From assembly GCA_030267565.1 (NCBI GenBank), contig BRXU01000011.1, positions 1,230,501 through 1,294,500 of the forward strand: DNA of 64,000 bases, given 5' to 3'. Position 1 is the first letter of the stretch, and every line of letters starts with the position of its first letter. The position numbers were made by a program, and so were the translations under genes. The DNA comes from Pleodorina starrii (Eukaryota; Chlorophyta; Chlorophyceae; Chlamydomonadales; Volvocaceae). This document shows positions 11,101 through 22,764 of this stretch, one piece after another. The notes under the pieces were generated by a model. The model had not been told where the DNA came from. It searched no databases and was given only the letters and a program-made list of their open reading frames with translations.

Positions 11101-14100
11101 TGGAGGCACAGCTTGGGGCGCAGCGCGGAGGCGTTGGGCAGCAGCGCGGGCAGGGAGGGCAGGTGCAGCATGTAGCGGCCCAGACCCACAGTCACCTGGG
11201 CAGGGGGGCCGGGGGGCGGGGGAAGATGCGGGGCTGACACTGTGTGTATGGCAGTATGGGTAGTGGGTGGGAATGTGGCTGCGAATGTGTGTGTGGCGAT
11301 GCGGGTGAGGACAAGCTAAGCGAGGCAGAGGCGCGATGGCTAGGAGGTGGCGTTAGACGCACCTGTCCGTCCCGGAATCCCCTCATGTAGTTGAGCGACT
11401 CGATCATCTTGGGGGTGCCCAGCTCCCCCAGCCGCAGCTCAATCACCGAGTGTGACACGTCCGGCACCGTATGATGCTGTACATTGTAGCCGCCGTACCC
11501 GTACAGGTAGCCGTACCCACTGACGCTCATGCGCCTGACACTGCCGCCCGACGGCGACGGCGGCAGCGGCGCCGCCGCGCCGCCGACGCTGGGCGCCGTG
11601 CTCAGCCCGCCGCCGCCGACGCTGGCGACGCTGGCAAGTCCGCCGCCGTGCGGCGACGTCGCGGGCGACAGCAGCGGCGCCGCGCCGCCCGACCCGCGGG
11701 TCGATAGCGGCAGCTGCAGCTGCAGCTGGCCGCTGCTGCTGCTGGCGCTGGCTGAGCTGTCGCCGGTTCCGGAGCCGGCGGGTCCCACTCGCGTCATGAT
11801 GAACGAGTCCAGCGCTCGCGCATCCACCAGACTGTCCGCGTAGGCCACCTGACAGGCGAGGTTGGGGCGAGGTCAGGTTTGGGCGAGGTGAGGTTGGGGC
11901 GAGGTGAGGTGAGGTGAGGCTGGGGCGAGGTGAGGCGAGGCTGCGTGGAAAACAGCAACGGCGAGCTCCCTCATCCCCTGACGTCACCCGCCTCCGGCGC
12001 TGCCCACTCCTCCAAAGACCCCGGGAGAACGGCGGAGACCCCCCAACCCCACCCCGCGCCCCCGGGCCCCGGCCCCACCTCGAGCAGTATGTTTGCTCGT
12101 CCCGCGGACCCGGCGGCCGCGGCGGTTGGCGCCGACATGCCGCCGCCGGTTCCGGTTCCGGAGCGGTCCTTGAGCGCCATGCAATAGGCCAGTGTGGGCA
12201 CATCCAAGATGGATTCGCGGGACAGCAGGGCGAGGTCGCGGGCGCGGCGGGCCACCAGCCACTCCACCTTGCGCTCCTGTCGGGTCGATGGATGAGGGTG
12301 AGGGTGAGGGTGAGGGGCGATGAGAGGAGGAGAAGTAAGGCGAGGTGGGTGGGGGGGTGGGGGGGGGGGTAAAGGACGACGGCGAGGCGAGGCACGGGCG
12401 CGGCGTGGCCTCAAATGGCGAGCAAACGAAAGCCGACCTAAACCCCTTATCCCCCCACCCAACCCAGCCCAACCCAACCCAACCCAACCCAACCCACCCA
12501 CCTGCAGCAGTGTCAGCGCCGGCGCCTCCAGCACCTCCGGCGCCCCCTCGGGCCCCACAATGAACGCCTCCCCTCCCCAGGTCAGCTGCAGCAGGCTGTA
12601 GCCGGACCCCAGCGGCGCCACGCTGCTGCCGTACTCCTTCTCAAACACCTTGAGCTCGTGATTGAAGCGGTAGCCGCTGTGCAGCGGTGAGGCCACCAGG
12701 ATCACGTTCTCGCGCTTCAGCCTGGGGGGAGGGGGGCGGGGGCGGGGGCGGGGGCGGGGGCAGGGGGCAGGGGGCGGGGGCAGGGGGCAGCGTGGGGTGG
12801 GGGAAACGTACCAGAGTCTGGAGAGGCAAGCTGGCACAGGCCGACATACAGAGTAGGGAAAAGGGAAGGCGGGAGGGCGGGAGGGCGGGAGGGAGGAGGA
12901 AAACGATTCGAGTAGGCGCCTGCTGGTCTCTCTCCCTCCCTCTCTCTCTCTCTCACCCGAAGAACCTGTAGCTCCACAGCTCCTGCACCACCTCCTCCAT
13001 CTGCTCCTCGTTGATGTGCAGCAGCACCGGCATCACCCCCTTGGCCTCGGGACCCGCCAACTGCTCCACCGCCAGAACCAGCTGACACAGGATGCGGGCA
13101 CCCAGGGAGGGGCCCTGGGAAGGGGAGGGAGGGGAGGGGTCAGGGAGGGAAGGGGTCAGGGAGAAGACTTAGCCTTTGGCTCCTTGGTCCTGTGGTTCAT
13201 GGGTCCTGAGGTCCTGAGGTCCCGCAGCCCTTATACCTGTATTCGATCGGTCTGCGGCATGATGCCCGGCCGGAAGCGATCAATGAGGTCCCATGGGTCG
13301 GCCGTCCACAGATCGTGCTGCACCCGCCGCCGCAGCGTCAACAACGACGTCAGTGGCGCCGCCGTCGCCGCCGCTGCCGCAGCGGCGCCGCCGCCAGACA
13401 ACCCGCTAACGAGGAGGGGCCCGCCGCCACCGGCGCGCTCGCCGCCGCCGCTTCCGGCGCCTCCCGGCCCGCTTCCGGCGCTGTCGAAGTGCGACAGCTG
13501 CCGCGACCGGCCGTTGGCGTGCCCGTGTTTTCCGTTGGCGGCGGCGGCGCCGCCGCCGCCGCTGCTATCCAGCGGCGTCAGCGGCGGAGAGGGCGTCGCC
13601 AGCGAGCCGTACCCGTACGACGATCCGGGCCGAGGCTTCTCTGTCCCCGTCAGCATGTCGTCGCCGGCAAAGACCTGCAGGCAGACCGAGCCCTGCCGTA
13701 ACCGCCGTACGAGATCTGCCTGATAGATCCTGTACTGCTCGCTGTAGCAGAAGGCCTCCAGCTCCCCCGGCGCTGAAGCGTCGACGCTGCCCCACGCTTG
13801 CGCCTCCGCCCAGGCCGCGTTGGCGCGATTGATGTACATGGACAGCATCTGGGAGGACTTTTTCAAATTATTGGATTCGGATTCGATCTGGGTTTGAACC
13901 TGCATGATCTGTCCGTGCTTTGCCGCCACGGCGCTCGTCACGGACACGCGCGCCTGCAGCGGCCCCGCCGCGCCGGTAGTCACCAGGCTCGGGGCGTGCG
14001 CGTGGCCGTGGCCGTGGCCGTGTGAATGACCCGTGGGTCCGTTTGCTCCCGCCGGGCTGCTGCGGCTGTTGAAGCGCCGCGCCGCCATGGAGCTTAGGCC

Positions 14101-17100
14101 GCCGGCGGAGGCCACGGCGGCGGCGGCGGTGCCGGCGAGCTGGGCCGTGACGGAGGTGGGCGTGGGGGGCAGCACGGTGACGGAGCGGCGGCCGGAGGGG
14201 CTGGAGGTGAGGGTGAGGGTGGTGATGGGGGGCGGGCCGGCCGGCTGGGTTATGGAGGGCTCTGCGCGGCGGAGGGACAGTCGGGAGAGGCAGGGGCGCG
14301 GCTGAGTCCATGTACTGGTTCGGTTCTTCCAGCACATGTTGACTTTGAGCATTGCGGATGGAGCCATTGGGCGCGGCGTCACCCGCCGCCGCCGGAGTGC
14401 CAGGTCACACACACACGTGTATCGGCGTGTGCCCGCGCGCCGCAAACAACGCGCACGCCCTCCCCCTCTCTCTCCTCTTCGTCTCCTATCTTCCCCTTCA
14501 TACCTACGGTACGGCATTTCTCCGCCCCTCTCCCTCGCCTCCTGCCGTACCTCTGCTCGTCGGCGGGCTGTCCTTGTTCCCCGGGGAGCCCAGCCCGCCA
14601 GGCGTGCTGGTCCGCCGTGCCCTCCCGCCGCCGCCGCCGCCACCAGCCGCCGCCGCCGGCCCACCGCCGACGCTCGCGGTACCCAACAGCACCCCGCTTA
14701 CTCCGCTGACGATACTCAGCCTCGGACTGCAGCTCGCGGCTCCACTCAGCGGACTCACAGGCCCGCCTTGGCCCTGCCCGGGCCCCGGACCGGCGTCGTC
14801 TGCGCCGGCGGTGCCGCTGCCAAACAGACGTACCATCAGCCCCGACGCGCTCAGCCGCGCGGGGCCGTTGGCCGCCACGCCGAGCATCTGCTGCGGCCCC
14901 GACGCCGGGCCGCCGCCGCCGCCGCCGGGAGACGGCGGGCCGTGGGCGAAGGGGCCGTGCGGGTGGGTGTGGCTGTGGGGGGAGCGCATTGGCGACACGC
15001 CGGCGCTGTGTGGCGCGCCGCCCAGGGTGCCGCTGTCGGAGGCGCGCGTGCGGGAGTTGAGGCGGCCGACGGAGAGGGAGGTGGCGACGCGGGGGCCGGC
15101 GCCGCCGCCGCCGCTGGGCGAGGAGCCGAGCGCGTTGACGACGGAGGCGGGCAGGGAGGGCGCGCGGGCCACGCTGGCTTGCCGGGAGATAGCCCTGAGC
15201 GTGGGTGAGAACAGAGGCGACAGATCAGATAGAAGGCGGGAAGGCGACAAAAAGTACATTTCTGCGATCCGGCCGCCAGATCGGAGGTATAAGGACGTAT
15301 TGCCGATTCCACACTGCCGGTATGTGCAGCCGTTACGCCCTCTGCTCACCCGGTGCCGGGGCCCGGCCAGGACGCGTCTTCTGTGAGTGCGCCCATCTGC
15401 AGCTGACCGGAGCTGTTGCGGCACAGCATCTCATCCAGAGCGAGCTGCGCCCGAGGGGGTAGAGGGGAGCGGAGCGGAGAGGACATCAAATAATATCCAA
15501 TGCCAGCAAAAACAAACAACGAAGTCGACAGGACTCGAACCTGCAACCCTCAGATCCGAAGTCTGATGCGCTATCCATTGCGCCACGACTCCAAGGTTCA
15601 TGCCATATGCAGGCACTTGCCTACTTATGTCTGTGTCAAACAGAGGGCACGACGCGTCCTGCAACACCGCCCGCCGCCTTCCCGCACCATCGCCCCTGAG
15701 TCTTTCGCGGGTTGGCGAACCCGCGCCATGTCATGGCAGCCGCTCTCCCTCCCCAATGGGGAGTCCCCATCCTCCTCCCTCCGCCCTTGCCCTCCGCACC
15801 ATCGCCCCGCCCCGCGCCTGCCGCACCTTGGCCCCCTCCAGCTCCTCCTTTACGCCCGCGTACTTTCGCTGCTCCTCCACGAACCGCCCCACATCGTCCG
15901 CCAGCACCCGGTGGATCATGAAGCCCAGATTGTCCAACCTGGCAGCACATGGCAAGATGGCATATAAGACGACACGACATGGTATGGCACCGCGTGGTAT
16001 AGCATGGCACGGCATCGCACGGCACGGCAAGGCATCGCATGAAATGGCAGGCGGGAGAAAGGAGAGGGGAAGGCCCGCCCGCGCTCGGCCCGGCCGGCCT
16101 TACTTGTTCCCGTAACGGCGCCGCGTCTTGCCGCGCCGCAGGCGCAGCACAGTCAGCACGATGATCATGACGCGCCGCCGGGCCTGCCACAAGCGCAGCC
16201 TCCAGGGCGCGATCAGGTAGCCCTGGGTGGAGATGGAGGCGCTGGCGACTGTGACGATGCCGCCGACTGCGCCAAGATGGGTGATCGCGGGGCGGGGCGG
16301 GTAAAGTAAGAGCTGTACCGGGTGGAGCGGGGCGGGGCGGGGTGGGGTCACCAGAACCCGCGTACGGCGACCGCTCGGGGCGGCGTCGGCCAGGCAGGTC
16401 ACCAGGCCGCGGGCTTCCCCGCACACACAGCAGGTACCCCAACACGGCACACAGACGCGCCCAGGCTCGCTCTCACCCTGGGGTCGCCGGGCCGCCCGGG
16501 ACTTGCCCTCCGCCGTGGCGGGCGGTTTGGGCATGGGCACAGGCGTCGACCTGCAAACAGGGGCAGCAGTTGAGAAACGAGGGCAGCAGCACCCAGCAGC
16601 AGCAACAGCGGGAGAGGGAGGAGGCGAGGTCAGAGGGTGGCCGGGTTGACGAGGGGCCGGCGGCGCCGGCGGCCCCGGGCACAGCAGCTTCAGCGCCACG
16701 GCGTTCTGCAACATCCACTCGCCCACCCAGCCAGCCAGCCACCCACCCACCCAGCCAGCCACCCAGCCAGCCAGCCACCCAGCCAGCCAGCCACCCGCCC
16801 GCCCAGCCAGCCACCCAGCCAGCCAGCCACCCGCCCGCCCACCCAGCCACCCACCCAGCCAGCCAACCAGCCAGCAATCCACAAAACCAGTCCTTGCATC
16901 CATCTGCCGCCGGTGACCCGGCTGCGGGCGGGACACCGGCCCCTCCTGGGAGTTGGGTACCGTGTGAGAAGGGCCATCCGAGAGGCAGGGAAGCCCTAAT
17001 ACCTGACGAGGTCGAGCCCCTACCTGGGGGCAGGGCCACCACGCAGCACCAACCGCTCCCGGCACCCAACCTCCCTCACTCCCGCCCATCTTCTATACGC

Positions 17101-17639
17101 CTGTTCACCTATCCATCTTTCAATGGGCCACCTGCCGAGATCGCATGCTCCCACGCACCGTCTACCCTCCCCCCTCCCGCAGCGCTCCATCATCCCCGCG
17201 GGTCGCCCTCTCTCCCCGCCAGGCATTGCCCACCCTTCCACACACACATCCAGCCATCCATCCCACCCAGCCCATCCATCCATCCATCCAGCCATCCATC
17301 CTGCCTTCCGCACCCCATCCACCACCCGCGTCGCCAACTCGCCAAACCGACCCAGGCAGCAGCCCACCCTCCGCCCGCCCTCCCGACCCACCCCCGCTCA
17401 AACGCCACCGCCGCCGCCACCGCCGGTGCCGGCTTCGCCAGCCCGCCCGCCGCCGCTGCAGCTGCCTCCGCGGCGGCCGCCGCCGCCGCCGCTTCCGCTC
17501 CTTCCGCCGCCGCCAGCTTGGCGAGGTGCGCCGCCTTCTCCTGTTCCTGCACCATGCGCTCGTAGGCGCGCTTCTCTGTGGCCAGTGAAAAGCCCGTGTA
17601 CTTGGCGGCCTCCTTGGGCGCCGGGGCCGGGAGGAGCAT
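8114..17639 (-). CDS. large protein with a USP-like domain, 17 exons
   Basis: A phase-consistent model gives 1635 residues. Exons: 17639-17392, 16550-16477, 16266-16104, 15938-15827, 15444-15350, 15194-14551, 14261-13237, 13114-12957, 12721-12502, 12276-12079, 11848-11363, 11195-10959, 10721-10611, 10301-10098, 9863-9357, 9063-8875, 8350-8114. The N-terminus is an Ala-rich coiled coil (YERMVQEQEKAAHLAKLAAA), then a basic segment with a short hydrophobic core (RVMIIVLTVLRLRRGK). Residues ~230-790 are low-complexity. A folded region follows (VMPVLLHINEEQMEEVVQEL, then SGYRFNHELKVFEKEYG). Exons 14-15 (residues ~1255-1385) read like a USP domain: strand VIVVFVV, later VVMGSEH, NYVIGSITLSALKRLHVPVM, then VVTANS. 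The function is unknown. Volvocine genomes contain multi-domain USP proteins, but I cannot name this one. The ATG at 17639 follows an acceptor (CCCGCAG at 17649-17643) with GAA in frame, so another coding exon upstream is possible. Confidence 0.75.
10881..10925. repeat. 11-bp tandem repeat in an intron
   Basis: About four copies of a (TG)CAGTACATG-type unit lie in the intron between exons 12 and 13 of the USP-domain gene. Related GTAC-rich short motifs recur in other introns of the window (around 8825-8875, 20127-20180, 44558-44580). Confidence 0.7.
12458..12499. repeat. (CCCAA)n microsatellite
   Basis: A pentanucleotide AACCC array sits in an intron of the USP-domain gene, next to the donor of exon 9. 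It is within a 1.2-kb stretch where almost every intron is low-complexity. Confidence 0.8.
15520..15592 (-). tRNA. tRNA-Arg (anticodon UCG)
   Basis: The - strand folds as a full cloverleaf of 73 bases. The acceptor stem GGAGTCG pairs with CGACTTC and the discriminator is G. The D stem GCGC/GCGC flanks AATGGATA. The anticodon stem TCAGA/TCTGA encloses CTTCGGA, giving anticodon TCG. The T arm GCAGG/CCTGT encloses TTCGAGT. An A box (TGGCGCAATGG) and B box (GGTTCGAGTCC) are intact, and there is no intron or encoded CCA. It lies inside the intron between exons 4 and 5 of the USP-domain gene, on the same strand, and would be read by Pol III independently. The stem pairing is complete, so it is very probably functional. 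Confidence 0.97.
16724..16876. repeat. (CCAG/CCAC)n tetranucleotide repeat
   Basis: About 150 bases of imperfect CCAG/CCAC/CCAA tetranucleotides fill part of the first intron of the USP-domain gene. On the - strand they read as GGCTGGCT, giving spurious WLAGW-type ORFs. A separate (CATC)n run lies near 17264-17300 in the same intron. Confidence 0.85.
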
Positions 17640-18343
17640 TTCCTGCGGGTGGACGGGGTGGGTAATGGACAAGGTACCGGTACCGCAGCAGAAGGACGTA
17701 GGTGACGGACGGGGTGGGGTGCCTGCTGCAGCAAACTGGCGGACCAACAAGGACAGCAGTTCCTAGGGTGTGCAGGTGGGCAAGGCCTCTGTGGGATCCA
17801 CGTTGCGCCAGGCCGCGTAAATCAAGCGCCTTGCAAACCGGGGAAGAGGGTCGGGTAATTGTTCCAGGGGTGGGGTTGGGAGCGGGGCGTTGCCTTGCGA
17901 GCCCTTCACTCTGTGCTTGCCAGGCTGTGAGCCCTAGATGCCAGTTCCGAAACGGCCCCGCTCTTGAGGACGCCCGCCGGAGCGGTTCAGCGCAGCGAAC
18001 ACGGTGCCTTTTGGCGCGCATAGTTGGCAACAGGAGGGCTAGCACAACTTGGCGTGCAACAGGAGGGCTAGCACGGCATCGTGAGAACCCCGACACCGAA
18101 CACACGCGGGGCTCCAACGGTACCTCTCGGATAGGAGATGGCGCTTTCTGCCTTCAGCGTGCGGAATTGCATGTCACACCCAAACCCCTTTCGGAAGGTA
18201 GCGCACACTCAGGGCCGGGCCTCTCCTCTTAGAGATGTCGCTTCATGCCGTGCGGTGTTCGCCAAACTATCTGTTTGCTGTCGACCAACTCTGATGCTTC
18301 TGCGATGCTTCTAGAGTCGCGTCACCTCAAAGCTAACCCCCCA
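17640..18343. other. 5' region of the USP-domain gene
   Basis: On the - strand this should contain the 5' UTR, probably a 5' intron (acceptor just before 17642) and the promoter of the USP-domain gene. It may also contain the 3' UTR of the small gene to its right. An 18-base direct repeat (caacaggagggctagcac) starts at 18029 and again near 18057. No clear coding exon is seen. Confidence 0.4.
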
Positions 18344-18798
18344 TTATGTCCCCTTCCACCCCTGTGGGGCCTCCCCCTCGAATGCCGCACGCCGCACCTG
18401 CATAACATCTCCCTGCTTCTTTACTTGCTCCTGCACAACATGTGTCCATACAGACAGCCGGATAAAAAATCAGATCGCACATTCAAAGGGCATGGCCCAG
18501 TCAACTGGCACGGGGACCTTGGACATGCGCGTTTGCGAAGACGTACCGCAAGGAACTGGAGCTTGGCCGTAAAACTTTGACCACGAGCAATAGCTGGACG
18601 GTTCAGACCTGCCCAAACTCGAACGAGGGCGTTGCTTAGTGCTCTGCCTGCCATGGCACACATCATGTCGCTGGCCCCAGTGAACTCACCTCCAAGCCGG
18701 TCCAACTCCCGGCAACGCTCCGATCGCCATCCTTGGGCAATATAATCATCCCAGGGAGGCGTCTCCTCTAAATATGTTGTGCTAAAATTGTGTCCCAT
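18344..18798 (-). CDS. candidate 73-residue protein from four small exons
   Basis: I do not recognise the product. A true ATG at 18798 opens a 36-codon exon to 18690 that ends in a near-perfect donor (GAG before GTGAGT). Phase-matched exons follow at 18608-18547, 18430-18398 and 18361-18344 (TAA). The result is a hydrophilic 73-residue protein: MGHNFSTTYLEETPPWDDYI at the N-terminus, then a basic WRSERCRELDRLGG segment, and a helical QSFTAKLQFLAEQVKKQGDV tail. There is no signal peptide or membrane segment. Four consecutive phase-consistent junctions with good donors argue for a real gene, but the exons are so short that chance cannot be excluded. It lies upstream of the USP-domain gene on the same strand. 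Confidence 0.45.
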
Positions 18799-19512
18799 TT
18801 TTTACGATTCCCCTAACATGGGCGCCGGTTTGCAGACCCACAATCAATTCTCGTGCAGTAAGCTGAAGCCTCAGAGTGGGCGCAGCACAAAGCACCTGAC
18901 CGTTCCGTTTCCGTTGTCGTACACCTTAAGTGGCATCCTGTTCAACTTCGGCCACCGGAGTCCATATCTACCAGATTATTACATATATCAAAGAGCATTC
19001 TGATGATTAATTCGCAGTCGCCGTGCTATGAGGTAGACGTTGTGAACTAGCTGGACATACGGTACGCTCGACGCCTGGTCGCCCGGTCGGAGCGCAAATG
19101 GCGCGCAACTACCAATCAGGCAAAACACTCAGCATCCGCAACATCAGTGGATTGCGACATCTGTCTGTCGCCTCACTCCACAACGCTCACGTCTAACGGC
19201 CGCCCCCTAGCCGGGCCCGACCCAGACGATCCCCTCGAGGAGTCAATGGCGATGAGTTCGCAATTGAGATGAGTGTAATAGTAAAAAAATAACGTTCTTC
19301 GAACCTGCGCCGAAAGACTCGGCTGCCAATACAAGAAACCTCCCAAAACCTCTGCTACATTACGCTTTCACAAGCAGTGCCAGCCCCCCCAAAAAATTTC
19401 GCAGCCACCATACGTGAGCGTGGGAAGCGTGGAACGGTCCGGGCTCGTCGATCCTAACCCAACCCCCTCTCTAGCCGTTATCGCGGAAACCCGCCGCTCA
19501 TTTTGTAGCGGG
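18799..19512. other. interval between small gene and MEX1
   Basis: The right part is the 3' UTR of the MEX1-like gene on the - strand, up to a TGTAA at 18983-18979. The left ~180 bases would be the promoter of the small gene. The section is AT-richer than its surroundings and shows no ORF of note. Confidence 0.45.
18979..18983 (-). terminator. TGTAA polyadenylation signal for the MEX1-like gene
   Basis: TGTAA on the - strand, about 530 bases past the MEX1 stop codon and about 180 bases before the next start codon on the same strand. Confidence 0.45.
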
Positions 19513-22470
19513 CTACGTGGCCCGAACATGCGGCCCGCCGCCATCCTGCTGCGCTTTCCGATGCTCCGCAAACACATATCCTGCATACGCCACCAGCGCT
19601 GCCGTGACAGTGAAGAAGACCCACGGGTCCAAGTACCTCAACCTGCAGATCGTCAACGGTGAGCAGCAGTGGTGGGACCAGGGAAGATATCAGGCCAAGG
19701 TACTACTCGCGAGCCGGGCTAACCCAAGCCCAGTAGACTCCTCAAGTCAGCACTAATCCGTCTTTCCCCGTCGACAGGTAAAACCTAAACAGACGCAAAC
19801 GCGGCCAACTATCGCAGCCATGGTGCTCGACTCTAAAGAGCCAAGCAGCCATCCTCCGGCCGCCCCCGTTCCCGTGCCCTCCCAGTCGCCTTACAGCTGC
19901 CCACCCCCAAGACCCCTCCCTCCTTCGCTCACCCAGTGGTTGCGGACACGCTCCTGAACATGCTAAAGAGCTGGCCCCAGCCCGCGGCGCACGCCCAGGT
20001 GGTGCCGCTGAGCCACACCACGTCGCGCACGAACAGCGCCCGTGGCACCATCAGCGCGTTGCCCAGCAGAGCCAGCAGCATCGTGCCCACGGACAGGCCT
20101 TCCAGACTCTGCGGCTCCAGCAGGTTCCGTACCTGTCACCGTGTTGTACCGTACCAAACCGCCGTACCGTGTCGTACCACCACAGCGGGCAGTCGGGACG
20201 GACCGTCGGACACGAGGGAATAACTTCAGGTAAGTCGGTTGGTTTTTCACGCTGCTTGGTGCGAGGTTCAAGAGGATGCAGGGGAGGATTTTGCGGTGTT
20301 GGTGGTGCACGCGAGCAATGCTTGCAGCCCCGGGACCGTGTTGTGAGGCGGATGGCGCAACGGTGTACCCTCCCCTTTCCTCATTTCCAACAACACTTCT
20401 CGCGTAACGTTGCACCTGCCCGCTCAAGCCGACAGGCCCAGCCTCAGCCCCGCCAACGCACCAGTTGCGGCAGCGGCGAGAGGGCGAACAGCAACGTGGC
20501 GCCCCAGCCAGGCAGCTGTCGTACCAAGGTAGACGCGTCGCCGTCGCCTTTACGAGACAGCTGCTCGGGGCAAGGCGACGAAGCAAAGAGCGGGAGCCGT
20601 CGCCAATGTGACAGCATTCAATGCATGGCAGGCGGCATACAGCGGCGGTTCCATTGTAAAACCATGCCATACCCAAAACAAGCAACGTAGCGTTGCAGGG
20701 TCAGCGCTGGCGCAGCGCAGCACGGCCTCAGTTCGCTGCGCTGTAACACCACGCTGAGCATCTGCGCACGCTTAACAGTGCCACGCGCGCCTTCCCTGGC
20801 GGCTGGGAGCTTGCTCACCTTGACGCCAAGGATTACGCCAAGGGCGACCAGGGTGCAGAAGAAGGGCAGGAGGCTTGACGCCGCCGGCGCCACGGTGTTG
20901 TACAGCACCTGGTGTGATGGTCACGGGCCCCGTTACAACCGTTACAGGCACACAGTGGCGCACGCGCTACGCGCTTCAAGGCTAGATCCGTAATCACGGC
21001 TGGCTATGGATATTTAGAGCTGCAGGCGTGCGGCTGGGTAGAGGTGAGGGATGAGTGCCAGACACGATATCAACCTCCTCGCCAACGCTGAGCGGCGCCC
21101 TCTGCTGCCGGCCGTGGGCCGTCCCATGTAATCCACCACATCTTCCATCCGCCGGCTTCGCTTTCTCAAAAGCCCTCCGGTGCTGCATCAGCTACCGACG
21201 CCTCTCTGCCCGATGCCCTTTCGTGCCGGTCCCTCGAGCCGTAGCCAGCGCTGTTTCGCTTGTTCGGCGAGGCTCCGTCCCGGCTGCATGCGGACCCCGC
21301 AGCTCTGGCTACGCACCCGCAGGTTCAGCTCCCGTATCCGGCCCGTAACGCCTCTGCCTCTGCTTCTGCCGCTTCGCACGTTCCTTTGGGGACAGCACCA
21401 AAACTCATTACGGCTTCTGCTGCTGGCCGACGCACGCGCGATGCGGCTGCTTGCGACTACGGCATCTGAAAAGGTTGACTCAAATGGGCGGTGGCGGCGC
21501 ACCTGACCGGGTTGACTTCTGCGTATCCGACCGTCCAAGAGTACGGCACAGTACGGCAGTCCTGGATCGATATTCCGCCGCCGGGATCACATCGCACCTG
21601 CGGCACAACGGCGATGCCCACGAGACCCGAGCCTAGTTGCCACATCTGCCACGTGCCAAACTTCTCATCGCCAGCCACCGCCGCGCCGCTGAGCTTGTGC
21701 ACGCGGGTCAAACTCATGCCCGTGGAAGCAGCCGTGAAGGCTGCTGCCAGGAGGAATACGGCCAGGGGCATGAAGCCGGCCAATGCGACCTGCAGGGGAG
21801 ATGGAGGTGTGGGTAGGGCCGGACGCAAGCCGCTGCCCGGCCGGACCACGGACAGCTTCGAGCGCTCCACGCAGGGGCACATCCCCTTCCCCTTTGCGCC
21901 TGGCCGCAGGACGCCCGGCTGCAGCTGCCCACCTGGGTTAGGATAAGAAAGTTGTTGAGGATGCCGACGAGCTGCACGTTCACAGCGCTGCGCTCGCCGC
22001 TCGCCGCGAAATGGCTGCACATGAGCGTGTTCCCGAACATGGCCGACAGGTAGCCTTCCCAGGATATGATCGACAGGGCCGTCGCGTGGCCAGTCGCCAT
22101 ATTGATACCATTCTGCAAATCGGGAGAGTACCCAAGCCAAATGGTCGGCTTGTGGCATTCCGTAACCAAAATGCTGGCCGGGACCCCTTGGGACCTCCCG
22201 ACCCTGTGCCCTGCTCCGCCATCAAAGGGTTGGTCGCACCTGGATCACTTGCGGCAGGACTAGGATTGAAAAAGGTATGCTAGACGCCGCGACAAGCCGG
22301 TCCGTTAAGGTGCTCCAAGTTGTACTGTGGTTCCCGCCAGAAGCCGCAGCTTGCGGACGTCCTACTCGCTTGCTCCGATAACGTGGTCCTACAAGGCGTG
22401 AGCCCACAGCTCGGGCCGAGTCTGGCACCATAACCCTCAAAGAAGGAAGTAGTCCAGTGCTGTGCATCAT
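19513..22470 (-). CDS. MEX1: MEX1-type maltose exporter, chloroplast envelope
   Basis: Seven phase-0 or phase-matched exons give 358 residues: 22470-22240, 22112-21933, 21789-21598, 20908-20819, 20515-20462, 20132-19933, 19642-19513. The first ~55 residues are Arg/Ser/Ala-rich and acid-poor, like a chloroplast transit peptide. Hydrophobic helices follow: IPFSILVLPQVIQ, YLSAMFGNTLMCS, LVGILNNFLILTQ, LAGFMPLAVFLLAAAFTAAS, LLPFFCTLVALGVILGV, WGATLLFALSPLPQL. The best diagnostic stretch is LEGLSVGTMLLALLGNALMV followed by PRALFVRD, which matches the most conserved part of plant MEX1/RCP1. MEX1 exports maltose, made by starch breakdown at night, from the stroma to the cytosol. The 54-bp exon (LPGWGATLLFALSPLPQL) is easy to miss. 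It starts 294 bp from a divergent gene, so the two share an upstream region. Confidence 0.85.
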
Positions 22471-22764
22471 GCAAAGCAGACTACATCACTCTACCAAACT
22501 ATTTTAGACAGCAATACAGCCTGGACAAGTGATGCCGCAAGCTAGACACACCGATGGAGGGAAAATGAGCGCAATCGGGCGCGCCGTATTTCCGTGCACT
22601 CCATGTCGGAATAAACCGCAAACCTATTTCCTCTGTGTCGCATGATGCTGTTGTTATTTGATGCTTGTACACACCGTTTTAGGTACCTCTAATTTGCTCC
22701 TCGACTTGTATTGAGCCCGCCAAACCGATCACTTTTGCCTAGCACCTTTGAGACCAAGGACAGG
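22471..22764. promoter_or_regulatory. shared divergent promoter region, MEX1 / LRR-SAPS gene
   Basis: Only 294 bp separate the two start codons, so the core promoters and 5' UTRs of both genes must lie here. It is AT-richer than the flanking coding DNA. No clear TATA box is seen. Confidence 0.55.

Noticed and set aside
15431..15667. - strand ORF containing VVAQWIAHQTSDLRVAGSS
   Set aside because: This is the familiar false translation of a tRNA gene; the cloverleaf at 15520-15592 explains it.
16637..16715. Possible extra exon of the USP-domain gene (NAVALKLLCPGPPAPP)
   Set aside because: The reading looks protein-like, but no donor in the right phase follows it, whereas exons 1 and 2 join perfectly without it.
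16473..17089. - strand ORFs with WLAGW/GGWLGG repeats resembling a membrane protein
   Set aside because: They arise from the CCAG/CCAC tetranucleotide repeat in an intron; exons on either side join in phase without it.
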